Assembly: GCA_963847345.1 (NCBI GenBank)
Contig: CAWJZU010000022.1
Coordinates: forward strand, 62,001 to 126,000
Direction of reading: 5' to 3'
Length of the DNA stretch: 64,000 bases
Source: DATARH01 sp963847345
GTDB lineage: Bacteria > Pseudomonadota > Alphaproteobacteria > ATCC43930 > CGMCC-115725
This document shows positions 36,224-44,844 of this stretch, piece by piece; the first letter of the stretch is position 1, and every line of letters begins with the position of its first letter. Made by a program: the position numbers and the translations under genes. Below the pieces are notes generated by a model. That model made no database searches. It was not told where the DNA came from and was given only the letters and a program-made list of their open reading frames with translations.

Positions 36224-36652
36224 CTATCGCCAGACCCAACCCCAGCCCGGCACCCACACCCAACCGGGGCCCCAGCCCCAGGCGGGCTGGCCCCAACCCC
36301 AGGCGGGACCCCAGCCCCAGGCGGCAACTGGCTGGCCCCAGCCCCAACCGGGACCCCAGCCCCAGCCGGCGCCGCGACCCCAGCCGGCCTGCCAGCCCCA
36401 GCCGGGACCCCGGCCCCAACCGCCTCGCCAGCCCCAGCCGGGACCCCGGCCCCAACCGCCTCGCCAGCCCCAGCCGGGGCCGCGACCCCAGCCGCCGCCG
36501 TGCCAACCACCACCGCCGTGCCAACCACCGCCACCGTGCCAGCCGCCGCGGCCCTGAGCATTGCCCAACTCGGGCGAGACCGTAACAACGGTGAAAACGA
36601 CAGCAAGCATGATCGCGAATTTGCGTCCGATGGCGCGCTCTTTCCTGGCCAT
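36224..36652 (-). CDS. Gly/Trp-rich repeat exported protein
   Basis: A 142-residue protein from MARKERAIGRKFAIMLAVVF with a signal ending GNAQG. The mature part is made of WHGGGG repeats followed by WGRGPGWGWRGG-type repeats and a GWGWGQPVAA tail. DNA beneath it is tandemly repetitive, with two perfect 36-base copies at 36391-36462. Probably a surface or periplasmic low-complexity protein; function unknown. Composition matches the Gly-rich gene at 33020 and the broken gene at 35372. Confidence 0.65.
   Translation of the reverse strand: MARKERAIGRKFAIMLAVVFTVVTVSPELGNAQGRGGWHGGGGWHGGGGWHGGGWGRGPGWGWRGGWGRGPGWGWRGGWGRGPGWGWQAGWGRGAGWGWGPGWGWGQPVAAWGWGPAWGWGQPAWGWGPGWVWVPGWGWVWR
36391..36462. 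repeat. Tandem repeat, 2 x 36 bases plus degenerate copies
   Basis: Two identical 36-base units at 36391-36426 and 36427-36462, each coding 12 residues (unit WGRGPGWGWRGG on the minus strand). Degenerate copies lie on both sides. The unit is a multiple of three, so expansion or contraction keeps the protein frame. Confidence 0.85.
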
Positions 36653-36728
36653 CGCGCCGGGAAACCTTTTCGTGCCAGTCACCAGGTTTTCTCCACGCTA
36701 ATCGTGCTATACACTGATTGGATCGGTC

Positions 36729-37511
36729 TTGAGAAAAACATTTCCTGTCCTGGCGTTCTCCGGTCTAACCATAGCCTCCCTCGCAGGGCTGCTACTACTC
36801 CCGGCGATCCCGCAAGATCAAGACTATCACCAATTTGCCGACCAGCGTAGGATTTTCGGAATACCCAATTTCTGGAATGTGGTCTCCAACCTGCCTTTCC
36901 TTGTGGTCGGCGCGGCCGGATTACGCCGGTTTCATGGCGAGGCGGCGATAGTCGTCTTCTTCCTGGGCGTTTTTCTTACCGGCATCGGCTCGTCCTATTA
37001 TCACTTGGATCCGAACGACGGTACCTTGTTCTGGGACCGTCTGCCTATGACGTTCAGCTTCGCCGCCCTGCTCGCGCTGATTGTCGGAGAGCGCATCAGC
37101 GAGCCGGCCGGAGCCGTCCTGCTGTGGCCGGCCCTCGCCGCCGGCGTGTTCAGTCTGTTTCTGTGGCTCTGGACCGACGATTTGCGGCTCTATTTCTGGG
37201 TACAGTTCCTCCCCGCTTTTGCAGCGATACTGTTATTTTCCCTTTACCCTGCCAAATACACCGCCTCATATTACTGGGTTGTTGCAATTATGCTATATGC
37301 TATCGCCAAATTGTTTGAATTCACCGACGAGGCAATCTGTTCGGCCGGAGGCGTTGTAAGCGGGCACACGTTGAAGCATCTTGCCGCAGCGGCGGCGTGC
37401 TTTGCGATACTCCGATATTTCCAGGTTCGCCAGCCGGTAGTGGGAGTTGGCACAGCAGAAACGATTTCGGCGCGAGTGCGACAATCGCGCTCACATTGCG
37501 GAGATTGCTGA
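36729..37511 (+). CDS. Ceramidase-superfamily (CREST) membrane protein
   Basis: A 260-residue membrane protein with about seven hydrophobic segments. The motifs of the alkaline ceramidase/CREST superfamily are visible: FGIPNFWNVVSNLPFLVVG, GSSYYHLDPNDGTLFWDRLP (Ser and His with following Asp) and the late SGHTLKHL histidines, the presumed metal ligands. Family members hydrolyse amide bonds in lipids or act as receptors. TTG start at 36729. It stands about 120 bases upstream of hpnR on the same strand, suggesting a link to membrane-lipid metabolism. The last 25 residues look poorly conserved. Confidence 0.78.
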   Translation: MRKTFPVLAFSGLTIASLAGLLLLPAIPQDQDYHQFADQRRIFGIPNFWNVVSNLPFLVVGAAGLRRFHGEAAIVVFFLGVFLTGIGSSYYHLDPNDGTLFWDRLPMTFSFAALLALIVGERISEPAGAVLLWPALAAGVFSLFLWLWTDDLRLYFWVQFLPAFAAILLFSLYPAKYTASYYWVVAIMLYAIAKLFEFTDEAICSAGGVVSGHTLKHLAAAAACFAILRYFQVRQPVVGVGTAETISARVRQSRSHCGDC

Positions 37512-37628
37512 TACGCTGGAGCGCTTTTCCAGCAATCTAAAGCAACACCGTCGGGTTATTGCTTGCCAGGATCGCCGCTGGCGACGCAATCTCGACGCGG
37601 TATCCATTGCGGAAAGGCTGCGGCCGGC

Positions 37629-39173
37629 ATGAAAATCCTCGGCGTCCATCCCGGTCCGTTGATGTACACGAAAATATTTCTGCGGCTCGAACCGCTCGGG
37701 CTGGAGCTGGTGGCCGCCGCGGCACGGAACGCCGGCCATGACGTCCGGCTGATCGACTTGCAGGTCGAATCGCACAGCGATCTTCTACGCCTGGTCGAGA
37801 CCTGGCGGCCGGACGTAATTGCGTTTTCCTGTAACTACCTGGCAAATATTCCGGAAATCCTCGACGTTGCAAAAGCAATAAAGGCGCGGCTGACCGGCGT
37901 TGTGGTCTGCGTCGGCGGGCACAGCGCCTCGTTCGTCGCGCCGGCGATCCTCGAACATGGCGCCGGCGCGGTCGATTGCGTGTTGCGCGGCGAGGGCGAA
38001 GCCGGGTTTCCGCTGCTGCTCGCCGCGATCGAAGCCGGCGGCGATCTCGCCGATATTCCGGGTGCGGTAACTGCCTCGGGCGAGGGACCACCGCCCGGGT
38101 TTGTCCATTCGCTCGACACGCTGCTGCCGGCGCGCGATCTGCTGCGACACCGGCGCAAATATTTTCTCGGCGTGCTCGATCCGTGCGCGTCCATTGAGTT
38201 CTCGCGCGGCTGTCCGTGGGATTGCTCGTTTTGCAGCGCCTGGACGTTTTACGGCCGCTCCTATCGGCTCGTCAGCCCGGAACGGGTCGTCGAGGATCTC
38301 CGCGCGATCCGCGAGCCCGGCGTCTTCATCGTCGACGATGTCGCGTTCATTCACGAGCGGCACGGGTTCGAACTCGGCGATGCGGTGGCTCGCGCCGGCA
38401 TCAGGAAACAGTACTACCTAGAAACTCGCGGTGATGTGCTGCTGCGCAACAAGGAGGTGTTCCGCTTCTGGAGGAGGCTCGGCGTCGCCTACATGTTTCT
38501 CGGGCTCGAAGCGATCGACGACGAGGGGCTGAAGAAATATCGCAAGCGCGTGCCGCTCGGACGCAATTTCGAGGCGCTCGAGTTTGCCCGCTCGCTCGGC
38601 ATCAATCTCGCGATCAACCTGATTGTCGATCCGGATTGGGATCGCGAACGGTTCCGCGTGCTGCGGGAGTGGTGCCTCGAACAGCCCGAGATCATCAATA
38701 TCAGCATCAACACGCCCTATCCTGGCACCGAGAGCTGGCTGACCGAGGAGCGCCGGCTGCAGACGCGCGACTACCGCTTGTTCGACATACAGCACGCGGT
38801 GCTGCCGACGCGGCTGCCGCTCGAAGAATTCTACGAAGAGCTGATGACGACGCAGCGCGCGATCTACGCCAAGCACATCGATTGGCGCAGCGCCTGGGAT
38901 GTGATCGGCCTTTCGACCCGCCTGTTGCTGCGCGGCCAGACCAACTTCGTCAAAAGCCTGTTCAAGCTCAACAGCGTATATCGTTCCGAGCTGCTGCTCG
39001 CCGACCATGCCCGGCCGGTCGCTTATGAGATCCCGCTGCCTCCGGGAACGCATGCCGGAGCCGCGCGCGGCCGTGACCTTTACGTACATGCGCCGCGCGG
39101 CCGCGCCAGCCGGGCAATCGACTCCGCGACGGAAGCCTTCGTCGACGAGACGCGCACGGGCGCCGCGCCGTAG
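37629..39173 (+). CDS. hpnR: Hopanoid C-3 methyltransferase (radical SAM, B12-binding)
   Basis: A 514-residue class B radical SAM methylase. The N-terminal cobalamin-binding domain (1-150) starts MKILGVHPGPLMYTKIFLRL. The radical SAM domain has C195, C199 and C202 in RGCPWDCSFCSAWTFYG. FIVDDVAFIHERHGF, YMFLGLEAIDDEGL and DYRLFDIQHAVLPT agree closely with HpnR, which methylates hopanoids at C-3. ATG 37629 is chosen because the conserved N-terminus begins there. Its C-terminal 30 residues are variable. No other hopanoid gene is in the window. HpnP (C-2 methylase) is less likely because of these motifs. Confidence 0.85.
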   Translation: MKILGVHPGPLMYTKIFLRLEPLGLELVAAAARNAGHDVRLIDLQVESHSDLLRLVETWRPDVIAFSCNYLANIPEILDVAKAIKARLTGVVVCVGGHSASFVAPAILEHGAGAVDCVLRGEGEAGFPLLLAAIEAGGDLADIPGAVTASGEGPPPGFVHSLDTLLPARDLLRHRRKYFLGVLDPCASIEFSRGCPWDCSFCSAWTFYGRSYRLVSPERVVEDLRAIREPGVFIVDDVAFIHERHGFELGDAVARAGIRKQYYLETRGDVLLRNKEVFRFWRRLGVAYMFLGLEAIDDEGLKKYRKRVPLGRNFEALEFARSLGINLAINLIVDPDWDRERFRVLREWCLEQPEIINISINTPYPGTESWLTEERRLQTRDYRLFDIQHAVLPTRLPLEEFYEELMTTQRAIYAKHIDWRSAWDVIGLSTRLLLRGQTNFVKSLFKLNSVYRSELLLADHARPVAYEIPLPPGTHAGAARGRDLYVHAPRGRASRAIDSATEAFVDETRTGAAP

Positions 39174-39262
39174 GGCCGGTAACGACCGACATCCCGCCGC
39201 GGCACATTGCGGGAGGGGGCAACGGTTCCCAGATTGCCCGTACACCGCAGCTGGGGAACTTC

Positions 39263-40177
39263 ATGAGCAGAGGGCGTATTCTGGCCGCCGCCGCCGCCGG
39301 TCTGTTGCTGGCCGCGCCGGCGCGCCGGCCGCGCCGATGGGCTGAGCCGGTTTCAGGAAATGCTCCGCCACGCATCGCCCGGGATCCTGACCTACGATAG
39401 CGGTAAAGGGCTGGGCGACAACGGCTTTGTGCTGGAAGGCGTCACGGTCACACCACCTGCCGAGGCGACGGGGGCGTCAACGCCGAACCGATCCATATCG
39501 AACGCGTTACGGTCGATGATTTCGATTTCGCCTCCTACACAAGCAACGAGACACCAAATTTCGCCAAGCTGCGCGTCGAAGGCATCTCTATCAACTCGAA
39601 ATCGTTCGATTCTCTCGATATACGCGAGCTGACCGGCAGAGACACCGTCACGGCGGATTTTCAACTCGATTACCGAGTAGATCCCCAGCGGCAGACAATG
39701 ACGCTGAACCGGCTCGAACTCGATTTGCACGGTCTCGCCCGCATCGAGCTCTCGCTGACGCTCGACGGGGTCGATCCCAGCGATGCGGACGCGGCGGAAT
39801 CGGCGTCGCTGCGCACGGCGAGCCTCGTTTTCGAGGACCGCTCGCTGCTAGGCACAGTACTGCCCGCGGCAGCGCGGGCGCGCGGCATCGATCCCGAGAA
39901 GGTTGCGGCGCTGACCGGGGAAATACTCGACAGCCTGCGCCCGGGACAGGGGGCCGCGGCGACGGCGGTGCTCGACGCCCTGGCCGGGTATGTCAAGGAC
40001 TACACGCAGCCAAAGGGCCCGCTGCGAATCACGGTCAACCCACCCGACAAAATACCATTGGCCGCGCTAGGCGAGATCAAGGACCCGGCGGAGGCACTCA
40101 AGAGGCTTGGACTGGTCGTGTCCTACGCTGGCAATCGCCCACCAAACGGCTCGGGTCGAGACAGCCCGGCCCGGTAG
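39263..40177 (+). pseudogene. Conserved exported protein, two frameshifts
   Basis: After correction about 300 residues: a signal (MSRGRILAAAAAGLLLAAPA), then DGLSRFQEMLRHASPGILTY, GFVLEGVTVTPP, DFDFASYTSNETPNFAKLRV, ADFQLDYRVDPQRQTMTLNR and LELDLHGLARIELSLTLDGV. It resembles exported alphaproteobacterial proteins of unknown function with repeated beta strands. One base is inserted near 39320 and one G is missing from a G-run near 39470. Both lesions look like homopolymer or indel errors, but decay is also possible. Confidence 0.65.
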
Positions 40178-40224
40178 ACCTGTGGACGCACCCAATCTCT
40201 TGCTCACGGCGAGGTCGGCGTCCG

Positions 40225-40857
40225 TCAGCGTATGCCGGTCATCTTGTGCGTTTGAAGACTGAGCTGCCATTGCGGGTGTGTCAGACAGAAGGCGATCGCC
40301 CATTCGGTGTTACTGATGCGATCCGGACCGTCCATCGGCTGCACCGAGAAGCGGCGGAAGTTGAGCCCCGCAAAAGCGAGCGGGTCTAGCCCGGCCTGCG
40401 GCACGACGATCTTCAGTTCGTCGCCCGAGTTCACGATGAGCGATGCGCCCTCCTTCGGGCTGACACAAACCCAATCGATGCCGCTCGGCGGCAAAATCGT
40501 GCCGTTGGTCTCGATTGCGACTTCGAAACCGTCTGCATGCAGCGCCGCGATCAGCGGCGGATCGAGCTGCAGCAGCGGCTCGCCGCCGGTGCAGACCACG
40601 AAACGGCCCGGCGCTCCCTTCGGCCACAGCGAGGTGATCTGGCCGGCGAGCGCGTCGGCGTCGGAGTAGCGGCCGCCAGCGGTTCCGTTCATGCCGACGA
40701 AATCGGTGTCGCAAAACGTGCAAATCGCGCCGGCCCGGTCCTCCTCGCGCCCCGACCACAGATTGCACCCGGAAAACCGGCAGAACACAGCCGGCCGGCC
40801 GGTCAGCGCCCCTTCCCCCTGCAACGTGTAGAAGATTTCCTTGACGGCGTAAGTCAT
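40225..40857 (-). CDS. queE: 7-carboxy-7-deazaguanine synthase
   Basis: Radical SAM enzyme of queuosine synthesis converting 6-carboxytetrahydropterin to CDG. It has 210 residues, with cluster ligands C31, C46 and C49 in the Cx14CxxC spacing typical of this QueE type (ending ICTFCDTDF). Other landmarks are YTLQGEG, CTGGEPLLQ and IETNGT. The ATG at 40857 overlaps the queC stop (ATGA) and matches the family start MTYAVKEIFYTLQGEG; an upstream start at 40932 is rejected. Confidence 0.94.
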   Translation of the reverse strand: MTYAVKEIFYTLQGEGALTGRPAVFCRFSGCNLWSGREEDRAGAICTFCDTDFVGMNGTAGGRYSDADALAGQITSLWPKGAPGRFVVCTGGEPLLQLDPPLIAALHADGFEVAIETNGTILPPSGIDWVCVSPKEGASLIVNSGDELKIVVPQAGLDPLAFAGLNFRRFSVQPMDGPDRISNTEWAIAFCLTHPQWQLSLQTHKMTGIR

Positions 40858-41567
40858 GCTTCTCCGACAAATGCTTCCCACCCTCTCCGGCGCAATTCGC
40901 AGGCCGGGCAGGAGCCGCAGCCATAGCCCCAATCATGGCGGTGCGCGCGGTCGCCGTTGTAGCAGCTATGCGTCTCCTCGCGGATCAGATCGACGAGCGG
41001 CACGCCGCCGAGGGTCCGCGCGAGCACCCAGGTCGCCGCCTTGTCGCGCCACATCAGCGGCGTATGGATCACAAAGCGATGATCCATGCCGAGCGACAGC
41101 GTCGCCTGCAGCGCCTTCAGCGTGTCGTCGCGGCAATCGGGATAGCCAGAATAATCGGTCTCGCACATGCCACCGACCAGATGCCTGATGCCGCGCCGGT
41201 AGCCGAGCGCCGCCGCAAAGGTGAAGAACAGCAGATTGCGGCCGGGGACAAACGTGTTCGGCAGCCCGCTCTCCGCGAACTGGATCGCGCTGTCGCGGGT
41301 CAAGGCCGTGTCGCTGATCCGCTCCAACACGCCGAGATCGATCACATGGTCCTCACCGAGCCGGTCGCGCCACTCCGGAAATCTCTCGCGCAGCCGCTCC
41401 GCTATGCGCAGCCGGCATTCCAGCTCGATCCGATGCCGCTGGCCGTAATCGAAGCCGATCGTCTCGACGGCGGCAAAGCGCGCCAGCGCCCAGGTCAGGC
41501 AGGTCGTCGAATCCTGCCCCCCGGAGAACAGCACGAGCGCCAATTCGGGCTGGGTAAAGCCGGTCAT
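40854..41567 (-). CDS. queC: 7-cyano-7-deazaguanine synthase
   Basis: ATP-dependent enzyme converting CDG to preQ0 in queuosine synthesis. It has 237 residues. The PP-loop is VLFSGGQDSTTC near residue 12; FVPGRNLLFF and the C-terminal zinc site CGSCPACELRRRG are present. It is the first gene of a two-gene unit with queE. I searched its 160-base leader for a preQ1 riboswitch and found none. Confidence 0.95.
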   Translation of the reverse strand: MTGFTQPELALVLFSGGQDSTTCLTWALARFAAVETIGFDYGQRHRIELECRLRIAERLRERFPEWRDRLGEDHVIDLGVLERISDTALTRDSAIQFAESGLPNTFVPGRNLLFFTFAAALGYRRGIRHLVGGMCETDYSGYPDCRDDTLKALQATLSLGMDHRFVIHTPLMWRDKAATWVLARTLGGVPLVDLIREETHSCYNGDRAHRHDWGYGCGSCPACELRRRGWEAFVGEA

Positions 41568-41726
41568 CGAGATGATTTGTGCCCGTTGCGGCCATCTATC
41601 AACAACCGCCGCGCCCGAGCCGATGATCCGGTAGCGTAGCTCTGCGGAGGAGCCGGATGCGACCGGGTGAAAATGCCCCTACCGGGAGACTCGCCGCCCC
41701 AGAGGCCGCAATGTAAATAGGACTGT

Positions 41727-42215
41727 ATGGCCACGCTTCATTTCATCTGCGGCAAGGCGGGTGCCGGTAAGACGACGCTGGCCCGCGAGTTGGGGCGAAC
41801 CTTGCCGGCCATTGTGTTCTGCGAGGATGAATGGATCGACACGCTCGGCTTCCACATAGGATCGCTCGATGATTTCGCGAGCGCATCCCTGAAAATCCGC
41901 GCGCTAGTCGGGCCTCTCGCCGGCCAATTGCTGCGCCTTGGCGTCTCCGTCGTCTTCGACTTTGCCGGCAATACGATCAGAAGCAGGCGGTGGGTGCGCG
42001 CTATTTTCGAGGAAGCCGGTGCGGATCATGTCCTGCACGTTGTCGAGGCCACCGATATCCAGTGCCTCGGTAATATTCACAGACGGAATGATGAGAAACC
42101 GCCCGGCATCTACTGGGGTCATGTCGACGATGCGACCTTCCACGCGGTAATGGCATATTTCGTGCCGCCGCAGCCGGAAGAGAAGTTTCGGGTTCGGACG
42201 TACATACGCCCGTGA
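41727..42215 (+). CDS. P-loop kinase-like ATPase (AAA_33/zeta-like)
   Basis: A 162-residue protein with Walker A CGKAGAGKTTLARELG at residues 8-23, a D-E-x-W-like FCEDEWIDTLG and LGVSVVFDFAGNTIRSRR, the layout of small nucleotide or small-molecule kinases (AAA_33, also zeta-toxin-like). The IHRRNDEKPPG loop may be the lid. No antitoxin-like neighbour, so a housekeeping kinase is more likely. Substrate unknown. Confidence 0.75.
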   Translation: MATLHFICGKAGAGKTTLARELGRTLPAIVFCEDEWIDTLGFHIGSLDDFASASLKIRALVGPLAGQLLRLGVSVVFDFAGNTIRSRRWVRAIFEEAGADHVLHVVEATDIQCLGNIHRRNDEKPPGIYWGHVDDATFHAVMAYFVPPQPEEKFRVRTYIRP

Positions 42216-42303
42216 CCGCGACATGCGCGGCGGCCGGTTCCAAGACCGCCGCAGACCGCGACAAACGCTGCTACAATTAGACATTGCTGTCATCGGAGGT
42301 GAC

Positions 42304-43794
42304 ATGCCTGCCGTTGTACCGACCGCCGATCCCTACGCCGCCCTCGGCGTGCGCCCGTTCATCAATTGCTGCAGCGTGCGCACGATGCATGGCGGCAGCC
42401 TGATGCTGCCGCAGGTGCGCGAAGCGATCGACGCCGCCTCGCGTCGGTTCGTCAATTTGGACGAGCTGATGGAGGCGGCCGGCAGGCGCATCGCCGAACT
42501 TACCGGCGCCGAATGGGGCATCGTGACCTGCGGCAGCGCCGCCGCCGTCGCGCTCGGGACGGCCGCCTGCGTCGCCGGCAACGACCCGGTGAAGATGGTG
42601 CGGCTGCCGTTCACCGACGGCATGGTCAACCGCGTCATCATCCCGACGAAGCAGCGATTCGCCTATGACCAAGCCGTCCGTATGATCGGATGCCATATCG
42701 TCGAGATCGACACACGCGAGGAGCTGGACCGCGCCCTCGACGAGCCGGTGGCGATGGTCTGCCTGCTCGGCAAGCAAGAGCACCTGTCGGCGGTGCGTCT
42801 CGAGGAGATCGCCTCGGTCTGCAGACCGCGCGGCATTCCGATCATGGTCGATGCCGCTTCCGAGCACATCGAGCGCCCGAGCCCGTGGCTAGCGCGCGGC
42901 GCCGATCTTGTCATCTACAGCGGCGGCAAGTTCCTGCGCGGCCCGCAAACCAGCGGGCTGCTGCTCGGCAGCAAGCCTCTGGTCGAGGCCGCCTGGCGCA
43001 ACGGCTCGCCGCATCAGGCCTTGGGCCGGCCGATGAAGGTTTCGAAAGAGGACATTGTCGGCGTCGTCGCGGCGCTCGAATACTGGTTCGGCGAGCGTGA
43101 CGAGGCCGCCGAACGCCGGAAATGGGATAGCGACCTCGCGACGATCGCGGAGCGGTTCGGGGCGCTGGACGGGGTGCGCGGCGAGCTGCTGGAGCCGAGC
43201 GGCGTCGACAAAGTGCCGCGGCTCAAGGTGGTGTGGGACCGGCCGCGGTTCCCGCTCGACGGGCTTGGCCTGCGGCAGGCGGTGCTCGATGGCGAACCGC
43301 GCATCATGCTCGACGACAACAGCGCGACCGACAATTCGCTCGCAATCGACCCGTTCCAGTTGCAGCCCGGCGAGGCGGCACAGGTCGGCGACGCGATTGT
43401 CGTGGCGCTGCGCGCCTCGCTGACGAACCGGCCGCCCGCGACCCGTGCGCCTGCACCCAAAGTCGCCGGCGAATGGGAGCTGCGCGTCGCCTTCATGCAC
43501 GGCGTGCGGATGCATCGTCTGGCGCTCGAACAGACCGGCGGCGATATCGCGGGACGCCAGCGCTCGGCGCAGTTCGAGGGACCTGTCAGCGGCGAGATCG
43601 ACGGCGGGCGCATCCAGTTCTCGTTCGCCGGCCGCCACGAAGCGGCAACGATCTCATACCGCTTCGAGGGTCGGGTCATGGATAGCGAGATGGAGGGCAC
43701 GGTGCTGCTCGGCGCCGCCAGCGACCAGAACCAGGGCATCGTCAACCGCACACAATTCGGCGCCGGGACCTGGCGGGCGCACCGGACGGGATAA
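42304..43794 (+). CDS. SelA-like PLP-dependent enzyme with C-terminal extra domain
   Basis: A 496-residue protein. Residues 1-385 are a fold-type I PLP enzyme of the SelA/D-glucosaminate-6-phosphate ammonia-lyase group: VTCGSAAAVALG (phosphate-binding), D183 in MVDAAS, and the PLP lysine K209 in IYSGGKFLRGPQTSG. Residues about 390-496 are a separate strand-rich domain (WELRVAFMHGVRMHRLAL ... GEIDGGRIQFSFAG). GGAGGTGAC lies before ATG 42304. Probable substrates are amino sugars or amino acids; the real one is unknown. selB/selD are not in the window, so a selenocysteine role is unlikely. Confidence 0.82.
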   Translation: MPAVVPTADPYAALGVRPFINCCSVRTMHGGSLMLPQVREAIDAASRRFVNLDELMEAAGRRIAELTGAEWGIVTCGSAAAVALGTAACVAGNDPVKMVRLPFTDGMVNRVIIPTKQRFAYDQAVRMIGCHIVEIDTREELDRALDEPVAMVCLLGKQEHLSAVRLEEIASVCRPRGIPIMVDAASEHIERPSPWLARGADLVIYSGGKFLRGPQTSGLLLGSKPLVEAAWRNGSPHQALGRPMKVSKEDIVGVVAALEYWFGERDEAAERRKWDSDLATIAERFGALDGVRGELLEPSGVDKVPRLKVVWDRPRFPLDGLGLRQAVLDGEPRIMLDDNSATDNSLAIDPFQLQPGEAAQVGDAIVVALRASLTNRPPATRAPAPKVAGEWELRVAFMHGVRMHRLALEQTGGDIAGRQRSAQFEGPVSGEIDGGRIQFSFAGRHEAATISYRFEGRVMDSEMEGTVLLGAASDQNQGIVNRTQFGAGTWRAHRTG

Positions 43795-43829
43795 ATCAAG
43801 CTTGAGCCTTTCCGTCGAACGGGAATGCC

Positions 43830-44207
43830 ATGAATTTCTCTATTGTCCCGTTTTACGCGGCGGTTCTGGCGCTCCTGTTCGTGGTGCTTTCAATCCATGT
43901 GATCCGGGGTCGCGGACGCTATCAGATCACGATCGGCAGCGGCGGCACGCCGGATCTTGAACGCCGCATCCGGGTTCACGCCAATTTCGCCGAATATGTG
44001 CCGTTCGCGCTGCTGCTTCTCGCGATGGCGGAGCTGCGCGGCGCCTCGGCCTTCGCGCTGCACGCGATGTGCCTTTGCTTGCTCGTCGGGCGGCTGCTTC
44101 ACGCCTGGGGCGTGTCTCGGACCTCCGAAAACCTTCGCTTCCGACAGGCCGGTGTCGCACTGACCTTCACCGTTCTCGTCGCCGCTTCGGTCAGCCTATT
44201 GATCTGA
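43830..44207 (+). CDS. MAPEG family membrane protein
   Basis: A 125-residue membrane protein with four hydrophobic helices. The first loop ERRIRVHANFAEYVPFALLLLA is the MAPEG signature (glutathione-linked oxidoreductase or eicosanoid-like). The bacterial members' function is mostly unknown; glutathione peroxidase or transferase activity has been reported for the superfamily. GGAATGCC upstream of ATG 43830 is a weak ribosome site. Confidence 0.85.
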   Translation: MNFSIVPFYAAVLALLFVVLSIHVIRGRGRYQITIGSGGTPDLERRIRVHANFAEYVPFALLLLAMAELRGASAFALHAMCLCLLVGRLLHAWGVSRTSENLRFRQAGVALTFTVLVAASVSLLI

Positions 44208-44326
44208 CGGCTTGCCTCAGAGTGGCCGACCAACCCGGCTCTTGGATCGACCGTTCCCTTCACGGCGTTAGGAAGCCAAGACATGGGGCCGCGCGGAGTG
44301 CGGCTCGCCGGCAAAGGAAAAGGGCA

Positions 44327-44770
44327 ATGGACCGCGACGACGTTATCGCGACGCTGAACGACCTGATCGAGACCAGCCGGGACGGCGAAGAGGGCTTCCG
44401 CCAGTGCGCCGACACCGTCAAGAACCCGAACCTGAAGGCGTTCTTCGAACAGAAGGCGGAGCGTTGCCGCGAAGCCGTCGGGCAATTGCAACATATAGTC
44501 CGCGAAATGGGCGGCGACCCCGAGAGCGGCAGTTCCACCAGCGGCACGATTCATCGCTTCTGGGTCAGCATCCGCAGCTCGATCACCGGCATGAGCGACC
44601 ACGCGATCCTCGACGAATGCGAGCGCGGCGAGGATGTGGCGAAGCGTTCCTATGAAAAGGCGCTGGCCCAGGATTTGCCGGGCGACGCGCGCCGGGTCGT
44701 CGAACGGCAATATGCCGAACTTAAGGCGAATCACGACCGCGTCCGCGAAATGCGCAACGCGACGGCGTAG
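44327..44770 (+). CDS. DUF2383/PA2169-type four-helix protein
   Basis: A 147-residue soluble four-helix protein: VIATLNDLIETSRDGEEGF, FFEQKAERCREAVGQLQHIV, ILDECERGEDVAKRSYEKAL and VERQYAELKANHDRVREM. The spacing of Glu/His residues is like ferritin-type bundles, but the full set of di-iron ligands cannot be verified. Such proteins are stress-associated in several proteobacteria. GGAAAAGGGCA upstream of ATG 44327. Confidence 0.85.
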   Translation: MDRDDVIATLNDLIETSRDGEEGFRQCADTVKNPNLKAFFEQKAERCREAVGQLQHIVREMGGDPESGSSTSGTIHRFWVSIRSSITGMSDHAILDECERGEDVAKRSYEKALAQDLPGDARRVVERQYAELKANHDRVREMRNATA

Positions 44771-44844
44771 CGCCGACGCCCGGCTTGGATTTCCGGCGTC
44801 CCAAACGGCTGGCGCCCGGAGCGCCGGGGTGAGAGAATTCGGCG

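Noticed and set aside
36230..36540. CRISPR-like repeat appearance
   Set aside because: Repeats are tandem without unique spacers and translate as a Gly/Trp-rich protein.
41568..41726. Possible preQ1 riboswitch before queC
   Set aside because: No preQ1-I or preQ1-II core sequence could be found in the leader.
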